This document shows positions 17,864 to 30,481 of a stretch of DNA of 64,000 nucleotides, in pieces (the stretch's first letter is position 1; each line of letters opens with the position of its first letter). The DNA is taken from assembly GCF_039522025.1 (NCBI RefSeq), contig NZ_BAAADB010000001.1, positions 1 to 64,000 on the forward strand, read 5' to 3'. Source of the DNA: Deinococcus depolymerans. GTDB taxonomy: Bacteria; Deinococcota; Deinococci; Deinococcales; Deinococcaceae. The notes beneath the pieces were generated by a model. That model was given only the letters and a program-made list of their open reading frames with translations, searched no databases and was not told where the DNA came from. Position numbers and translations under genes: made by a program.

Positions 17864-19074
17864 GAGTCCCCCGCCGCGGGCGTCGGCACCGGCGGGAACG
17901 CGCGGCGGAACAGCAGGTAGAACGCGGCGGCCAGCAGGGCCAGCGCGGCGCCCAGTCCGAAGGGGCCGCGCGCCCCGAACTGCGCGAAGGCCAGGGTGCC
18001 CAGCAGCGGGCCGACGGCCGTGCCGATGTTCTCCAGGGTCATCAGGAACCCCCACGCGGCGGGACGCTGCGCTTCCGGCAGCGTGCGGGTGACCAGCGCC
18101 CCCCAGCCGGGCTGCACGCCGGCGAAGCCCAGGCCGACCAGCGCGGCCAGCGGGAACAGCGCCCAGGTGGGCGGCAGCGCCGCGATGCCGCCCATGCCCA
18201 GGCCGATCAGGGCGAAACCGGCCGTCAGGGTCAGCAGGGCGCGGCCGCGGTCCGCGACGCGGCCCACGACGGGCAGGCTGCCGAACGCGACGAGGGCGCC
18301 CGTGACCAGCACGGCGATCATGGTCCAGTACGGGAGGTTCAGGACGTCCGTGAGCTTGAACAGCACCTGCCCGAACAGGGACAGGGTGACGGTCTGCATG
18401 ATCGCGGCGGGCAGCAGGGGTTGCAGCCGGCGCAGCATGTCGCGCCGCTCGCCGCGTTCCGGGCGGGTGCGGGCGGGGCCGCGCACGGCGTGGGCCGGCA
18501 GCAGGAACGCGCTGAGCAGCGAGACGCCCACCACCCCCAGGCACAGCAGGAACGTGGTCTGCACCGGGAAGTCCCGCAGGAACCCGAACAGGAAGTACCC
18601 CAGGCCGATGAACGGCAGGACCGACATGGACACGGCCGTCAGGGCGCGGCCCTGCGCGCCGTCCGGGGTGGAGTCGGCCGTCAGGTTCATCGCGCCGGGC
18701 CAGGAGGTGCTGAAGCCCACGCCGTGCAGGGCCGCGGCGAGCAGCAGGACCCAGCCGGCGTGCGCGACCAGCAGCAGGCTCATGGCGATCAGGCTCAGCA
18801 GGGCGCCGGCGATCATGACCGGGCGCAGGCCGTAGCGGGCGATCAGCAGCCCGGCCGGGCCGCGCATGACGGTGTCCGCGCCGACGTGCAGCGCCCAGGC
18901 GAACCCCACCACGGACGGCGCGATGCCCAGCGTGTCCTGCGCCTGCACGCTCTGCCCCAGGTACGACAGGTACAGGCCCGAACGGATCAGTTCGGCGCAG
19001 GCGAGCGAGAACGTCGCGGCGATCACGGCGCGCAGGGTGCCGGGTCGGAGGGGCAGGCGGGCTCGGAGGGTCAC
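17860..19074 (-). CDS. MFS transporter
   Basis: A 404-aa protein with 12 predicted membrane segments in two halves and MFS-type loop signatures ([20 protein letters not shown], then [13 protein letters not shown]). The substrate cannot be inferred. It starts at GTG 19074 behind GGAAGGG and is followed, with overlapping stop/start, by the polysaccharide deacetylase. The neighbourhood of glycosyltransferases suggests an envelope or sugar-related role, but that is only context. Confidence 0.88.
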   Translation of the reverse strand: MTLRARLPLRPGTLRAVIAATFSLACAELIRSGLYLSYLGQSVQAQDTLGIAPSVVGFAWALHVGADTVMRGPAGLLIARYGLRPVMIAGALLSLIAMSLLLVAHAGWVLLLAAALHGVGFSTSWPGAMNLTADSTPDGAQGRALTAVSMSVLPFIGLGYFLFGFLRDFPVQTTFLLCLGVVGVSLLSAFLLPAHAVRGPARTRPERGERRDMLRRLQPLLPAAIMQTVTLSLFGQVLFKLTDVLNLPYWTMIAVLVTGALVAFGSLPVVGRVADRGRALLTLTAGFALIGLGMGGIAALPPTWALFPLAALVGLGFAGVQPGWGALVTRTLPEAQRPAAWGFLMTLENIGTAVGPLLGTLAFAQFGARGPFGLGAALALLAAAFYLLFRRAFPPVPTPAAGDS

Positions 19075-19148
19075 AACCCTTCCATTCTGAGGCCTGCGGG
19101 CCGCGGGGGGGGCCGGCGCGCGGGAGCGGGGCCTGATAGCCTGTGCCC

Positions 19149-19841
19149 GTGCCCGGCTTCACCGTTGTCATTCCCGCCCGTAATGAGGAGGTCTACCTGC
19201 CCCTGACCCTGCGTGCCCTCGAGGCGCAGCGGAAAGCGCCGGACGAGGTGATCGTCGTGGACAACGGCAGCCAGGACGGCACGGTGGAGGCCGCGCGGGC
19301 CTGGGGCGCCACCGTGCTGCGCTGCGAGCAGCCGGGCGTGGCCCGCACCCGTCAGATGGGTCTGGAGGCCGCCCGCAGCGAGTGGGTCGCGACGACCGAC
19401 GCGGACTCGCTGCCCAGTCCGCAGTGGCTTGAAACGCTCAGTGAGGCCGCGCCGGGCCGCGCGGCGCTGTACGGCCCCATGCGCTTTTGCGGGGTCGCGC
19501 CGCACTGGTCGCGGCTGTCGGGCGCGGGGTACAGCGCGTTCCTGCACGCCTGCCGGCTCGTGGGAAAACCGAACCTGGCGGGCGCGAACATGGCGTACTC
19601 GCGGGAGGCGGCGCTGCTGGCCGGCGGGTACGCGGACGTGGAAGCCTACGAGGACGTGATCCTCGGGCAGGCGCTCGCGCGGCTGGGCGAGGTCGCGTAC
19701 GTGCCGGGCGCGCTGGTGGAGACCAGCGCGCGCCGCCTGGAACGGGGCGTGGGGCCGTTCCTGTGGCAGCACCTGCGCAACATCACTGGTCATACGCGAG
19801 GGTATTTCGGGGATGAGCCCCGGCTTCCCCCGGAAAGGTGA
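19149..19841 (+). CDS. Family 2 glycosyltransferase
   Basis: A 230-aa protein. The GT-A fold shows [31 protein letters not shown], the DAD metal motif in [12 protein letters not shown], and the acceptor-side [12 protein letters not shown]. It probably transfers a sugar to a lipid or glycan of the envelope. GTG 19149 is chosen because TAGCCT (19137-19142) lies 6 nt upstream; GTG 19143 is the alternative. Its 3' end overlaps the convergent GT4 gene by 59 bp. Confidence 0.9.
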   Translation: MPGFTVVIPARNEEVYLPLTLRALEAQRKAPDEVIVVDNGSQDGTVEAARAWGATVLRCEQPGVARTRQMGLEAARSEWVATTDADSLPSPQWLETLSEAAPGRAALYGPMRFCGVAPHWSRLSGAGYSAFLHACRLVGKPNLAGANMAYSREAALLAGGYADVEAYEDVILGQALARLGEVAYVPGALVETSARRLERGVGPFLWQHLRNITGHTRGYFGDEPRLPPER

Positions 19842-20964
19842 CCTCGCGCGGCATGCCCAGCACGGCGGCGTAGACGTCCAGCACCTGCCGCGCCACGCCG
19901 GCCGGGGTGGTGGACGCCCCGAAGCTGCGCGCCCCGGCCGACAGCCGCGCCCACAGGGCCGGGTCGTCCAGGATGTCGCGGGCGTGGCGGGTCAGGGCGT
20001 TCACGTCGGCGGGCGCCACGAGGTACCCGCTGCGTTCATGCGCGACGCCGCTGAGGGTGCCGCGCGCGCCGACCGCGACGACCGGCACGCCCATCAGCTG
20101 CGCCTCCTGCAACACCAGGCCCTGCGTCTCGGTGTCGCTGGCGAACAGGAACAGTTCCGCGAGGCGGTAGTACGCGCCGATCTCGGCCCAGGGGCGCACG
20201 CCCAGGAAGGTCACGCGGTCCGCCACGCCGATCCGGGCGGCGTGCGCTTCCAGGTGGTCGCGTTCCGGCCCCTCGCCCAGCATCACGAGGTGCGCGTCGG
20301 GCAGGCCGATCAGGGCGTCGAGCACGTGATCGAAGCGTTTCTCGCGGGCAAGTCGGCCCACGCTCAGCAGGCGGCGTTTCCCGGCCGGCCAGGGGCTGGC
20401 GACGGCAGGCGCGGCTTCCAGGGCGCGGGGGTCGATGCTGGTGGGAATCACGACCGGGTGGCGCACGCGCATGGCGCGCAGGACGTCCATCATGCCGGCG
20501 GTGGGCGTGATGACGGCGTCCGCGCGGCCGTACAGCAGGCTCATGACGCGCGTGACGACCCCGGTGTGGCGCTGCAGGGCCGTGACGCCCGGCACGTAAT
20601 GCGTGTACGCCTCGATGTGCGTGTGGTACGTGGCGACGTGCGGCACGTTCCACTTGCGGGCCAGCCGCGCGCCCGCGAGGCCCAGCGTCAGGGGCGTGTG
20701 GGTGTGCACCACGTCGTACTTCTGGTGGAAGTCCTTGCGGGTGGGCCACGCGAGGCGGTAGGTGGGCAGGAAGACGTAGCGCAGGCTGTCCACGCGCACG
20801 ACGTCCGTGCGGGTATCCACGTGCTCGGGGAAGTCAGGGGCGACGACGTCGACGTGATGGCCCTGGGCGCGCAGTTCGTCACTGAGCAGCGCGACGCTGG
20901 TCACGATGCCGTTCTGGTCGGGCAGGAAGGTATCGGTGAACAGGCCGATGCGGAGCGGTTTCAT
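19783..20964 (-). CDS. Family 4 glycosyltransferase (glycolipid-type)
   Basis: A 393-aa protein. N-terminal GT-B half: [35 protein letters not shown] and [17 protein letters not shown]-terminal half: [28 protein letters not shown], and the donor-binding [20 protein letters not shown]. It resembles alpha-glucosyl- and mannosyl-transferases acting on diacylglycerol, so a glycolipid product is plausible for this glycolipid-rich genus. The exact donor and acceptor are unknown. ATG 20964 begins the conserved N-terminus; a TAAACT -10 lies about 50 nt upstream. Confidence 0.92.
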   Translation of the reverse strand: MKPLRIGLFTDTFLPDQNGIVTSVALLSDELRAQGHHVDVVAPDFPEHVDTRTDVVRVDSLRYVFLPTYRLAWPTRKDFHQKYDVVHTHTPLTLGLAGARLARKWNVPHVATYHTHIEAYTHYVPGVTALQRHTGVVTRVMSLLYGRADAVITPTAGMMDVLRAMRVRHPVVIPTSIDPRALEAAPAVASPWPAGKRRLLSVGRLAREKRFDHVLDALIGLPDAHLVMLGEGPERDHLEAHAARIGVADRVTFLGVRPWAEIGAYYRLAELFLFASDTETQGLVLQEAQLMGVPVVAVGARGTLSGVAHERSGYLVAPADVNALTRHARDILDDPALWARLSAGARSFGASTTPAGVARQVLDVYAAVLGMPREVTFPGEAGAHPRNTLAYDQ

Positions 20965-21153
20965 GCCGGGCCGCCGCGACGGCGTTCCGCTGTCCGGAAC
21001 CCGTGAAAGTTTAAGGAATCCTGAAGCATCGCTACTCCCGAGCATACGACGCCGGAGATGAGAGTGTCCCCATATTTCTTCTCGTGCGCCGGCCGTCCCC
21101 CCGCAGCCGGCCGGCAGGGCGACCGTGCCGGTGCGGGGCGCTACAGTCCGGGA

Positions 21154-22170
21154 GTGAACGCACGAACCTTCATGATGCGCGCGGCCCTGCGGGCCGGAGT
21201 GGGCGGCGCGTGGCACGGCGGACACCCCGGCACGCCGCAGGTGGCCCTGCTGGTGCCGGTCGCGGACGCCACGCAGCTGCGCGCGGCCCTGTCGGCGCTG
21301 ACCGGGACCCCGGCCACCCTGCTGGTCCCCCCGGCCCTGGCCCGCCTGGACCCGGCCGGCCTGCGGGCCGCCACGCAGGCCGGGCACGAACTCGCCGGGC
21401 AGGGCGACCCGGCAGGCCTGCCCCTGCTGGAAGCCGCCGCCGGACAGGCCGTCACGACCTGGGACACCCCGCGCCACTGGCGGCAGCTGCGCGACCTGCA
21501 GGCGCGGGGGCTGCCGCCAGTGGCCCCCGCGCAGGACCCGTCGCCCCGGCCCGGCGGCCTGCTGCGCGTGCCCGTGAATGAGCTGGCGGCGGGCCTGCCG
21601 ACGTGGCGGGCGCTCGGATACCGCCCGGTGCCGCTGCGGGACCTGCCCGAACGGCGTCCCGGGCGGCCACGCGACCTGTTCACCGCCCTGTACGTGCGGG
21701 TGGTCGAGGACCGGTACGCGCGGTCGCAGGGCATGATCGACCTCTCGCAGCGGGCCGACGGGGTGATGCGGGTCGCGCCCCTGAACCACGCGCCGCCGCC
21801 CCTGCCCCTGCCGCCCGGGACGCCCACCGCTGAACTGCACCTGCACTCGCAGCGGGTGGTGGGGCTGGCGTCCCGCGGGGCGCTGAGCGCGTACCGGGCG
21901 TACCAGCGCAGCCTGCGGGATGTGGGACGCGCCCTGCAGGAACGTCCGGAACTGACCGGAGCGCAGGCGGTCTTCGCGGTCACGCTGTTCCACGCGCCGC
22001 TGGCGCAGGCGGGCTTCACGCTGCTGGACCTGCCGCCCCTGCGGGCCCGCTGGTACGGCCTGGGGTTCCGGCTGCTGCGCGCCGCGTACGGCACGACCAG
22101 AAGCCCCAGCGAGGGCACGCCGCGCATGGCCTGGATGCCGCGCGAGGAGTTCCTGCGCCGCTACGGCTGA
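21154..22170 (+). CDS. Degenerate polysaccharide-deacetylase-like protein
   Basis: A 338-aa protein. The N-terminal half has a NodB-like layout ([45 protein letters not shown]) but lacks the catalytic Asp-Asp and His-x-x-x-His motifs. The C-terminal half ([55 protein letters not shown]) looks like the YkoP-type domain found next to deacetylases; that match is from memory. It is probably non-catalytic and envelope-related. GTG 21154 is supported by TACAGT (21142-21147) 6 nt upstream. Confidence 0.6.
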   Translation: MNARTFMMRAALRAGVGGAWHGGHPGTPQVALLVPVADATQLRAALSALTGTPATLLVPPALARLDPAGLRAATQAGHELAGQGDPAGLPLLEAAAGQAVTTWDTPRHWRQLRDLQARGLPPVAPAQDPSPRPGGLLRVPVNELAAGLPTWRALGYRPVPLRDLPERRPGRPRDLFTALYVRVVEDRYARSQGMIDLSQRADGVMRVAPLNHAPPPLPLPPGTPTAELHLHSQRVVGLASRGALSAYRAYQRSLRDVGRALQERPELTGAQAVFAVTLFHAPLAQAGFTLLDLPPLRARWYGLGFRLLRAAYGTTRSPSEGTPRMAWMPREEFLRRYG

Positions 22171-22186
22171 TCCCGTACCCTGGGGC

Positions 22187-22738
22187 ATGAGCCACAACGT
22201 CGTGAGCCGCAGGGTGCAGGTGCAGGGCCTTCACCACGTCACCATCGTCGGGTCCACCCGCCAGAGCGCCCTGGACTTCTGGGAGGGCGTGCTGGGCATG
22301 CCGTTCGTGTTCGAGCAACCCAACCTGGGCAACCCGGCCGAGAACCACCTGTACTTCGATCCCGGCGACGGCCGCCTGCTGACGGTGTTCACCGACGAGA
22401 ACCGCGTGGACGCCGGGCGGGACGCGCCGCGCGAACCGGGGACGGTCGAACACCTCGCGTTCAACGTGTCCCGCGCGACCTTCCAGCTGGCCCCCGCGCG
22501 GCTGCGCGCACGCGGCATCGAGGTGCTGGAACGCGACCGGGGCTTCATGGACTCCCTGTACTTCCGCGACCCGAACGGCATGAAGGTCGAACTGGCCTGC
22601 TACAAGTTCGAGACGCCCGAAGGCTTCCGGGACGCGGACGTGCTGCGCCGGGCCTACGAACTGCGCGTGGCACGCGGCGACGCCCACCTGGGCCCCGAAC
22701 ACCTCGCGGACGCCATCGAGGAACTGCTGCGCCGCTGA
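22187..22738 (+). CDS. VOC-family dioxygenase/glyoxalase-like protein
   Basis: A 183-aa protein with paired beta-alpha-beta-beta-beta modules. Metal-ligand-like residues lie in [10 protein letters not shown] (His), [10 protein letters not shown] (His) and [11 protein letters not shown] (Glu). The pattern is that of ring-cleaving dioxygenase or hydroquinone-dioxygenase relatives, but the substrate is unknown. TACCCT (22176-22181) lies 5 nt before ATG 22187. The next gene follows after 2 nt and may be cotranscribed. Confidence 0.85.
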   Translation: MSHNVVSRRVQVQGLHHVTIVGSTRQSALDFWEGVLGMPFVFEQPNLGNPAENHLYFDPGDGRLLTVFTDENRVDAGRDAPREPGTVEHLAFNVSRATFQLAPARLRARGIEVLERDRGFMDSLYFRDPNGMKVELACYKFETPEGFRDADVLRRAYELRVARGDAHLGPEHLADAIEELLRR

Positions 22739-22740
22739 GC

Positions 22741-23172
22741 ATGGGACAGGAACACGCCTACGTCTTTCTTGACCCGGACGGCACGCAGGGCGCGGGCATC
22801 GTAGTCATCGTGCAGACTCCGACTGGAGTCATGTACGCCTCGCAGGTGGGCGGTATGCGGAACGAGGAACGAGCGGTGGAGGGATTCGCCGTTCCGAACT
22901 TCCATCCGTCACATCTGGAAGCACTCACAGCCTTTTTCGACCGGTACCACGGCTCTCCTCCCGATGGACTGGAGTGTCCATGGCCAGCCTCCCATCTCGA
23001 CGAACTGGCCCAGATCATCAGCTGCGTTCCCCTGTGGCACACCAGTCGGGAGCACGACACGCCCGCCGTGCTAACACTGGACAGAGACCGGCTTGAAGAG
23101 TTGACCGAAGGCTGGATTCCGGTAGATACGGCCTACGGCCCGGGCATCCTGACCCATCAGAACTGCGACTGA
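22741..23172 (+). CDS. Hypothetical protein, DUF6210-like
   Basis: A 143-aa soluble protein. The segment IVVIVQTPTGVMYASQVGG recalls the uncharacterised DUF6210 family; this is a memory match, not a search. It starts 2 nt after the VOC gene stop and ends 7 nt from the convergent histidine kinase gene. The codon usage is less GC-rich than its neighbours, which may indicate more recent acquisition. Confidence 0.65.
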   Translation: MGQEHAYVFLDPDGTQGAGIVVIVQTPTGVMYASQVGGMRNEERAVEGFAVPNFHPSHLEALTAFFDRYHGSPPDGLECPWPASHLDELAQIISCVPLWHTSREHDTPAVLTLDRDRLEELTEGWIPVDTAYGPGILTHQNCD

Positions 23173-23179
23173 CCTTCGG

Positions 23180-26149
23180 TTAACCCGGCAGGGTGAAGGT
23201 CAGGGTGGTGCCCTCGCCGGGGGCGCTCTGCACGGCCAGGGTGCCGCCGGCCAGGGTCACGCGTTCGCGCAGGCCCAGCAGGCCCAGGTGTCCGGCCTGG
23301 GCCTGCGCGTGCGCCTGTTCGGGCGTGAACCCCCGGCCGTCGTCCCGGATGACCACCCGCACGCCCCCGCCCTGACCGGGCTCCCCGAACGCCACGCGGA
23401 TGGCGGCCGTGTGCGCCTGGGCGTGCTTGTCGACGTTGTTCAGGGCCTCCTGCGCCAGCCGGAACACCGTGAGTTCCGTGGCGGGGCTCAGGCGGCGCTC
23501 GGCCCCGCTGACCTCCAGGCGGGTGGCGGTGGCGGCCTGCGTGGCCAGCCACTCCAGGGCCGGGAGCAGGCCCAGGTCGTCCAGGACGCTGGGCCGCAGG
23601 TTCCGCGCGAAGCGGCGCACGCCGTCGATGGCGGCGTTCAGGTCGAGCAGGATGTCGTCCGCGCGGGCTTTCTGCTCGCCGCTCAGGTCGCGGGCCAGTC
23701 TCGCCACGCGGCGGGTGGTGGCGGTCAGGACCTGCGCGGTGTCGTCGTGCAGTTCGCGGCTGATGCGGCGGCGTTCCTCCTCCTGCGCCTGCGTGAACAG
23801 GGTCAGGAAGCTGCGCAGTTCGCTCTGGCGGCTGGTGGCGGCCTCCAGCGCCTGACCGCGCCGGGCGATCTCGTCGGCGAGGGTCTGCAGTTCGCTCAGG
23901 TCGCGGCTGACGGTCAGCACGCCCCGCCCGTGGTCCACGCTGCCCAGCCGCACCTCCAGGTGGTACGGGCCGATGCGGACCTCGGCGCGGCTGCCGCTGG
24001 CGTTGCCCTGCGCCGCCGTCCACGCGGCCTGCAGCGCCGCCTGCGTGTCGCGGGTGGGGAGGGTCAGGAAGTTCGCGCCGGTCAGGGGACCGGTCAGCGG
24101 TTCGAGCAGCGTGCGGGCGGCGGGGTTGGCGTACTCCACGCGGCCCTGCGCGTCGGTGCTGATGATCAGGTCGTGGGCTCCCTCGGCCAGCTGCCGGTAG
24201 CGGGCCTCCTCGCGTTCCAGGGCGGCCAGCAGACGCTCGCGGGTGAGGGTCTGCGCGACCTGATCCGCGAGGCTGCGCGCGAACTGCAGGGTCCGCGCGC
24301 CCGGCAGGTCCGGGCCCGGATCGTCGAAGTACAGGAAGCCCAGCGGGGCGCCCGCGTCGGACTGCGCGCCGACCAGCGGCACGATCAGGCCGCTGCCCGC
24401 CACGGGCAGGGTGTGTTTGCGGGTCAGGGGGCGGGGGCCGCGCCCGAGCTGCGCGGCCAGGTCCGCGAGTTCCTGCGGGTGCGGCGCGTGCAGGTTGTAC
24501 GCCGCGCAGCGGTTCACCGTTCCCGGTCCGCTGCCGGGCGGCCGGCCCTCGTTCCCGGCGAACAGGGCCAGCAGGCCGCGCCCGGCGTGCAGGGCCAGGG
24601 TGGCCTCCCGGACCGCCTCGCGCAGCGCCTCGTCGCTGACCGGGCCGCTTCCGCCGTCCGCGCGGTCGCTCAGGACGCGGCTGACGGCCAGCAGCGCTCC
24701 GGCCTCCCGTTCCCGCAGCTGCTCTTCCTCGTACAGGCGGGCGTTCTCGATGGCGAGACCGGCCTGCGAGGCGAACACGCCCGCCAGCGCCAGGTCGTCG
24801 CTGTCCAGCGGCAGCGGCGCCGCCCAGTACAGGGTCAGGGCGCCGAACACGGTCGGCCCGACCCGCAGGGGCAGGCTCACCACGCCCCGGTAAGGGTACG
24901 TGCCGTTCGCCAGCAGCTGGCGGGCGTAACGGCTGCTGCCACCGTAATCCTCGGCGGTCAGGTCGCGGGCTGCGACCAGCGCGCCCTGGGCGACCGCGCG
25001 CCCCGTGACGCCCACGCCGACCTTCGCGCGGACGCGCAGCATGTACTCGCTGGGCAGACCGACCGCCGAGCGGATGTTGATGCTGCGGCCGTCCGGCTGC
25101 GTCTCGTACACGGCGGCGGCGTCCGCGTGGAACAGGGTCGCGGCCCGTTCGAGCACCTGCTGCAGCGTCTCGCTGAGGTGCAGGCTGCCGGCCAGCGCCG
25201 CCCCGGCCTCGCGCAGCGCCTCGGCCGCCGCGCGTTTGCGGGTCTCGATGCCGTACAGGCGGGCGTTGTCGATGGCGAGCGCCGCCTGTTCGGCCAGGGC
25301 CAGCACGATGCGCGCGTCGTCCTCGGTGGCCGGGACGGGTTCGCTGGTGTCGACGTACAGCAGGCCCAGCGCCTGTCCGCGCGCGTTGAGGGGCGCGATG
25401 ACGGCCGTTTCCGGGCTCAGTTCCCGCAGGCCGCGCGCCAGCGGCGACTCGTGGTCCCGGCCCCGCTCGAAGCGGATGGCCTCGCCGCGCCGGACCAGCG
25501 TCTCGAACGTGACGGGCCCCACACCGATCCCGCCCGTGAACGGCTGCGTGAATCCGTGCGTGAAGACCTCGCCCGTACGGGCGCCCCCGTCACGCAACTC
25601 GCTGAACAGCGCCACGAAGGCCCGCCGGAACCCCAGCGCCAGCGCGGCGCTCTGGGCGGTGACGGTCAGCACCTCCGCGAGGTCCAGGCTGCCGCCCAGG
25701 CGGCGCATCAGGCCCTCGACGGTCTCCGCGATGCGGCCGTGCCCGCGCCGGGCCTCGCGGGCCTGCACGCCCTCGACCGCCAGGGCCAGCAGCGGCCCGG
25801 CACCCACCAGGGCGTGCAGGCCGGCCGGATCGGCGCCCACGAACTCCAGGGCGCCGCACCCGAAGGGCAGCGCGGCGAGCATGCCCTCGGTCAGCAGCAC
25901 CCCGGCGTCCAGGGCGCGGGCGACCAGCGTGCCATCACTGAGGGCCAGGCCGCGGCCCTCCTCCACCACCGGGTGGGGCTGGCCGTCCGTCAGGATCCAG
26001 ACCCGCACGCCATGCGCGTGCGCGGCGCGGCAGGCATACGCGGCCAGGATCGCCGCGAACTGCGCCACGCTCGCCGCGGCCGACAGTCCCGGCGGCAGCG
26101 GCGGCAGGGCGTGGTGTCCGCCGGGGCCACTGCGGTCCGTTCCGCTCAC
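23180..26149 (-). CDS. Soluble multi-GAF/PAS sensor histidine kinase
   Basis: A protein of about 989 aa with no membrane segments. Domains: an N-terminal sensor region, three GAF domains (about 150-290, 310-475, 480-620; several contain [21 protein letters not shown] ends), a PAS domain ([20 protein letters not shown]), a HisKA_3 dimerisation box with the phospho-acceptor His in [16 protein letters not shown], and an HATPase ([22 protein letters not shown]). The family pairs with NarL-type regulators, one of which lies 37 nt upstream in the same operon. The ligand is unknown. GTG 26149 is the most likely start. Confidence 0.9.
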   Translation of the reverse strand: MSGTDRSGPGGHHALPPLPPGLSAAASVAQFAAILAAYACRAAHAHGVRVWILTDGQPHPVVEEGRGLALSDGTLVARALDAGVLLTEGMLAALPFGCGALEFVGADPAGLHALVGAGPLLALAVEGVQAREARRGHGRIAETVEGLMRRLGGSLDLAEVLTVTAQSAALALGFRRAFVALFSELRDGGARTGEVFTHGFTQPFTGGIGVGPVTFETLVRRGEAIRFERGRDHESPLARGLRELSPETAVIAPLNARGQALGLLYVDTSEPVPATEDDARIVLALAEQAALAIDNARLYGIETRKRAAAEALREAGAALAGSLHLSETLQQVLERAATLFHADAAAVYETQPDGRSINIRSAVGLPSEYMLRVRAKVGVGVTGRAVAQGALVAARDLTAEDYGGSSRYARQLLANGTYPYRGVVSLPLRVGPTVFGALTLYWAAPLPLDSDDLALAGVFASQAGLAIENARLYEEEQLREREAGALLAVSRVLSDRADGGSGPVSDEALREAVREATLALHAGRGLLALFAGNEGRPPGSGPGTVNRCAAYNLHAPHPQELADLAAQLGRGPRPLTRKHTLPVAGSGLIVPLVGAQSDAGAPLGFLYFDDPGPDLPGARTLQFARSLADQVAQTLTRERLLAALEREEARYRQLAEGAHDLIISTDAQGRVEYANPAARTLLEPLTGPLTGANFLTLPTRDTQAALQAAWTAAQGNASGSRAEVRIGPYHLEVRLGSVDHGRGVLTVSRDLSELQTLADEIARRGQALEAATSRQSELRSFLTLFTQAQEEERRRISRELHDDTAQVLTATTRRVARLARDLSGEQKARADDILLDLNAAIDGVRRFARNLRPSVLDDLGLLPALEWLATQAATATRLEVSGAERRLSPATELTVFRLAQEALNNVDKHAQAHTAAIRVAFGEPGQGGGVRVVIRDDGRGFTPEQAHAQAQAGHLGLLGLRERVTLAGGTLAVQSAPGEGTTLTFTLPG

Positions 26150-26186
26150 GTCCGCTCCTGCCGGCGCCGCTGTGCGCACGCGCGGC

Positions 26187-26873
26187 TCAGAGGTTCTGCG
26201 GGTCGATCCAGCCGCGCTTGATGCCGTGCAGGACCGCCTCGGTGCGGCTGCCCACACCCAGCTTCGAGAAGATGTTCGCCAGGTGCACCTGCACGGTGCG
26301 CGGGCTGATGTCCAGGTCCCGCGCGATCTCCTTGTTGGTGCGGCCGGTCGCCGCGACCCGCAGGACCTCCAGTTCACGCGGGGACAGGTCGTCCTCGGGC
26401 GGGGTGGGGGTGGTGTGCGTGCTGAAGCGTTCCAGGACCTTGCGGGCCACGCTGGGATGCAGGGCGCTCTCGCCGGCCGCGACGGCCCGCACAGCGCCCA
26501 GCAGGTCGTCCTCGCTGGCGTTCTTCAGCAGGTATCCGGCCGCGCCGGCCTCGAGCAGCGCGAACACGTACGCGTCGTCGTCGTAGCTGGTCAGGACCAG
26601 CACGCCCACGCCGGGCTGCTCGGCCTTGATGGCGCGCGTGGCGTCGATGCCGTTCATGCCGGGCATGCTGACGTCCATCAGGATCACGTCCGGGTTCAGG
26701 GCGCGGGCCCTGGCGATCGCCTCCTCGCCACTGGCGGCCTCGCCCACCACCCGCAGGTCCGCCTCGGTCTCCAGCAGCTCGCGGGTGCCCTTGCGCACGA
26801 CCGGGTGATCGTCGACCAGCAGCAGCGTGATGGGCGCGGTCGCCCCGGATTCCAGCGTGTCGGCGTCAAGCAT
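26187..26873 (-). CDS. NarL/LuxR-family response regulator
   Basis: A 228-aa protein. The receiver domain has the acidic pocket LLVDDHP, phospho-acceptor Asp in [21 protein letters not shown], and Lys in GYLLKNAS. The C-terminal LuxR-type helix-turn-helix reads [20 protein letters not shown]. It is first in an operon with the GAF/PAS histidine kinase and is its evident partner. TATCCT (complement of 26880-26885) lies 6 nt before ATG 26873, so the transcript is probably leaderless. Confidence 0.95.
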   Translation of the reverse strand: MLDADTLESGATAPITLLLVDDHPVVRKGTRELLETEADLRVVGEAASGEEAIARARALNPDVILMDVSMPGMNGIDATRAIKAEQPGVGVLVLTSYDDDAYVFALLEAGAAGYLLKNASEDDLLGAVRAVAAGESALHPSVARKVLERFSTHTTPTPPEDDLSPRELEVLRVAATGRTNKEIARDLDISPRTVQVHLANIFSKLGVGSRTEAVLHGIKRGWIDPQNL

Positions 26874-27011
26874 ACGCGCAGGATAGTGCAGCGGGCGGCC
26901 ACCGGCGCGGCGGGAACGGACGGCCACCGGCGGCAAAGACGGCAGGTGGGGAATGAATCCCCGCCTGCCGTCTGCGCGTGCGCCGCCCGTCTGCGCGGCC
27001 CGCTGGCCTCA

Positions 27012-27166
27012 TACGGATTCCGTTTATTTCGTTGACAGATCGGAACACCACCGATCTGCCAACTCCACGTCCGGAATCCGTTTCTCTCCTACTCTGCGCA
27101 GCAGCTCTCCGAGTCGCATTCGCTCGGATTGAATGGTCTTTGCATCCCATTCAATCCGAGTCCGTA
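27012..27166 (+). mobile_element. Complete MITE-like element, long form, forward
   Basis: 155 bp between inverted ends tacggattccg and cgagtccgta, flanked on both sides by TCA (27009-27011 and 27167-27169). It contains stem-loop A (acagatcgg...ccgatctg), the linker ccacgtccgg, the long-form insert (tctgcgcagcagctctccgag) and stem-loop B (gattgaatgg...ccattcaatc). The right TCA is, on the minus strand, the TGA stop codon of the downstream peptide-binding protein gene. Confidence 0.85.
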
Positions 27167-28909
<1,743 letters not shown>

Positions 28910-29534
28910 CGGATTCTCCTTACGGGTCGCGCCGCTGGGGCGCACGTGCTTCAGGGAGCGCCGCGCAGGGGTGCGGGCGCCACAGGTCTGGACCGGGTGT
29001 TCTGCCCTGCCCCTGGGGTCAACGCGCCGGGGACCGCCGCAGCGGAAGCAGGTGAAGTCAGGCGCGCAACCGGGCAGGTCGTCACGGATTCTCATCGTAG
29101 GGACTCCAAATGAGGGTTCCCGGCCAGAAGGATGAAGGTACTCCATACAGAACAGCGCCGCCACGGCGAACTGTCCCTGCAGCAGGAACGCCCCCGCCCC
29201 CGCACGGCCCCACCCGCCCCTCATCCGGCCCCGGAGAGCGGGGCAGCACGAACGGGAGCCCACAGCCCCCCCTTCCCGTGCGTGACCGAACCGGACCGCA
29301 GGCCGCCTCATACGGACTCCGATTGAATGGGCTGCAACGCCCGTTCAATCCGAGCGGATGCGACTCGTAGAGCTGCTCCGCAGAGCAGGAGAGAAGCGGG
29401 TTCCGGACGTGGAGCTGGCAATCCGGTGAAGTTCCGGATGGTCGGCGAAACAGACGGAGTCCGTATCACTCAGGCCGCCCGTGAATGAAAGTCCACCCAC
29501 AGCAGCCGGCCGCGTAGCCCGCTAAGGTTTCTGG
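28910..29534. other. Long intergenic region
   Basis: 625 bp between the divergent binding-protein and hslO genes. It holds one complete MITE-like copy (29311-29465) and the two promoters. On the minus strand the binding-protein frame stays open to an ATG near 29094 ([10 protein letters not shown]...), a Cys- and Arg-rich stretch unlike a signal peptide. I read it as 5' untranslated leader rather than protein. Nothing else recognisable is present. Confidence 0.5.
29311..29465 (-). mobile_element. Complete MITE-like element, long form, reverse
   Basis: 155 bp, the same length as the copy at 27012-27166, in opposite orientation. The ends tacggactccg and cggagtccgta are flanked by TCA on both sides (29308-29310 and 29466-29468). 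Stem-loop B is gattgaatggg...ccgttcaatc. Stem-loop A is partly decayed (aatccggtgaagttccggat). Confidence 0.85.
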
Positions 29535-30443
29535 ATGACTGCTTCCACCCCCGCCTCCTACGTCCTGCGCGGCACCGCAGCAGGCGGCACCCTGCGCATC
29601 GTGGGCATGGACTCCACCCAGGTCGTCGAGGACGCCCGCGTGCGCCACCACCTCAGCAAGACCGCCACCGCCGCGCTCGGCCGCACTCTGACCGGCAGCG
29701 TCCTGCTCGCCACCGTCCTCGGCAAACGCAGCGACAGCCGCGTCACCGTGCGCGTCGAGGGAGACGGCCCGGTCGGGTTCATCGTCGCCGAGGGCAGCGT
29801 GGACGGCCGCGTGCGCGGCTACGTCCGCCAGCCCGGCGCGGACCTGCCCCTGCGCGAACGCGACGGCAAACTCGACGTGAGCGGCATCGTCGGCACGCAG
29901 GGCGAACTGAGCGTCACGCGCCTGCTCGACAACGGCGAACCCTACACCGGCAGCGCCCACCTTGTCAGCGGCGAGATCGCCGAGGACATCAGCACCTACC
30001 TCGGCGTCTCCGAACAGATCCCGAACGCCGTGCTGCTCGGCGTGTACGAGGAAGGCGGCCGCGTCGCGCACGCCGGCGGCCTGCTCATCCAGGCGATGCC
30101 CGGCGTCACCGACGAGACCCTCGGAAAACTCGAGGCGAACATCCGCGCCATGGGCCAGATCACCGACAACCTCCGCCGCGGCGGCCTGATGGAAGCCATC
30201 ACCCGCGCCACCGACGGCCTGAACGTGCAGCTCGCCGCCGAGGCGCAGGGCTCCCGCTTCGAATGCCGCTGCTCCCGCGAGAAAGCCAGCGACTCCCTGA
30301 AATTCTTCGACGCTGGCGAACGCCAGGACATGATCGACGCCGGCGGGCAGGAAATCGTGTGCCACTGGTGCGGCGAACACTACCAGATCACCCCGGACGA
30401 GATCGCCGCGCTCGACGCCACCGACACCCACGCCCGCGCCTGA
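29535..30443 (+). CDS. hslO: Redox-regulated chaperone Hsp33
   Basis: A 302-aa cytoplasmic holdase activated by oxidation. The N-terminal Hsp33 fold ([34 protein letters not shown]) is followed by a C-terminal zinc switch with cysteines in FECRCSREK and VCHWCGEHY, the expected CXC plus CXXC. TAAGGT (29523-29528) is 6 nt before ATG 29535, so the transcript is probably leaderless. An oxidative-stress chaperone fits Deinococcus biology. Confidence 0.96.
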   Translation: MTASTPASYVLRGTAAGGTLRIVGMDSTQVVEDARVRHHLSKTATAALGRTLTGSVLLATVLGKRSDSRVTVRVEGDGPVGFIVAEGSVDGRVRGYVRQPGADLPLRERDGKLDVSGIVGTQGELSVTRLLDNGEPYTGSAHLVSGEIAEDISTYLGVSEQIPNAVLLGVYEEGGRVAHAGGLLIQAMPGVTDETLGKLEANIRAMGQITDNLRRGGLMEAITRATDGLNVQLAAEAQGSRFECRCSREKASDSLKFFDAGERQDMIDAGGQEIVCHWCGEHYQITPDEIAALDATDTHARA

Positions 30444-30481
30444 CCTTCCGCCGCCCGGCCCCCGCTAAACTGCGGGCGCTC

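Noticed and set aside
17299..19206. 635-codon plus-strand ORF
   Set aside because: Antisense shadow of the MFS and deacetylase genes; low-complexity Arg/Gly/Gln sequence with no domain.
28910..29311. In-frame extension of the peptide-binding protein
   Set aside because: The lipoprotein signal and AGGAGA site fix the start at 28909; the extension crosses a MITE copy.
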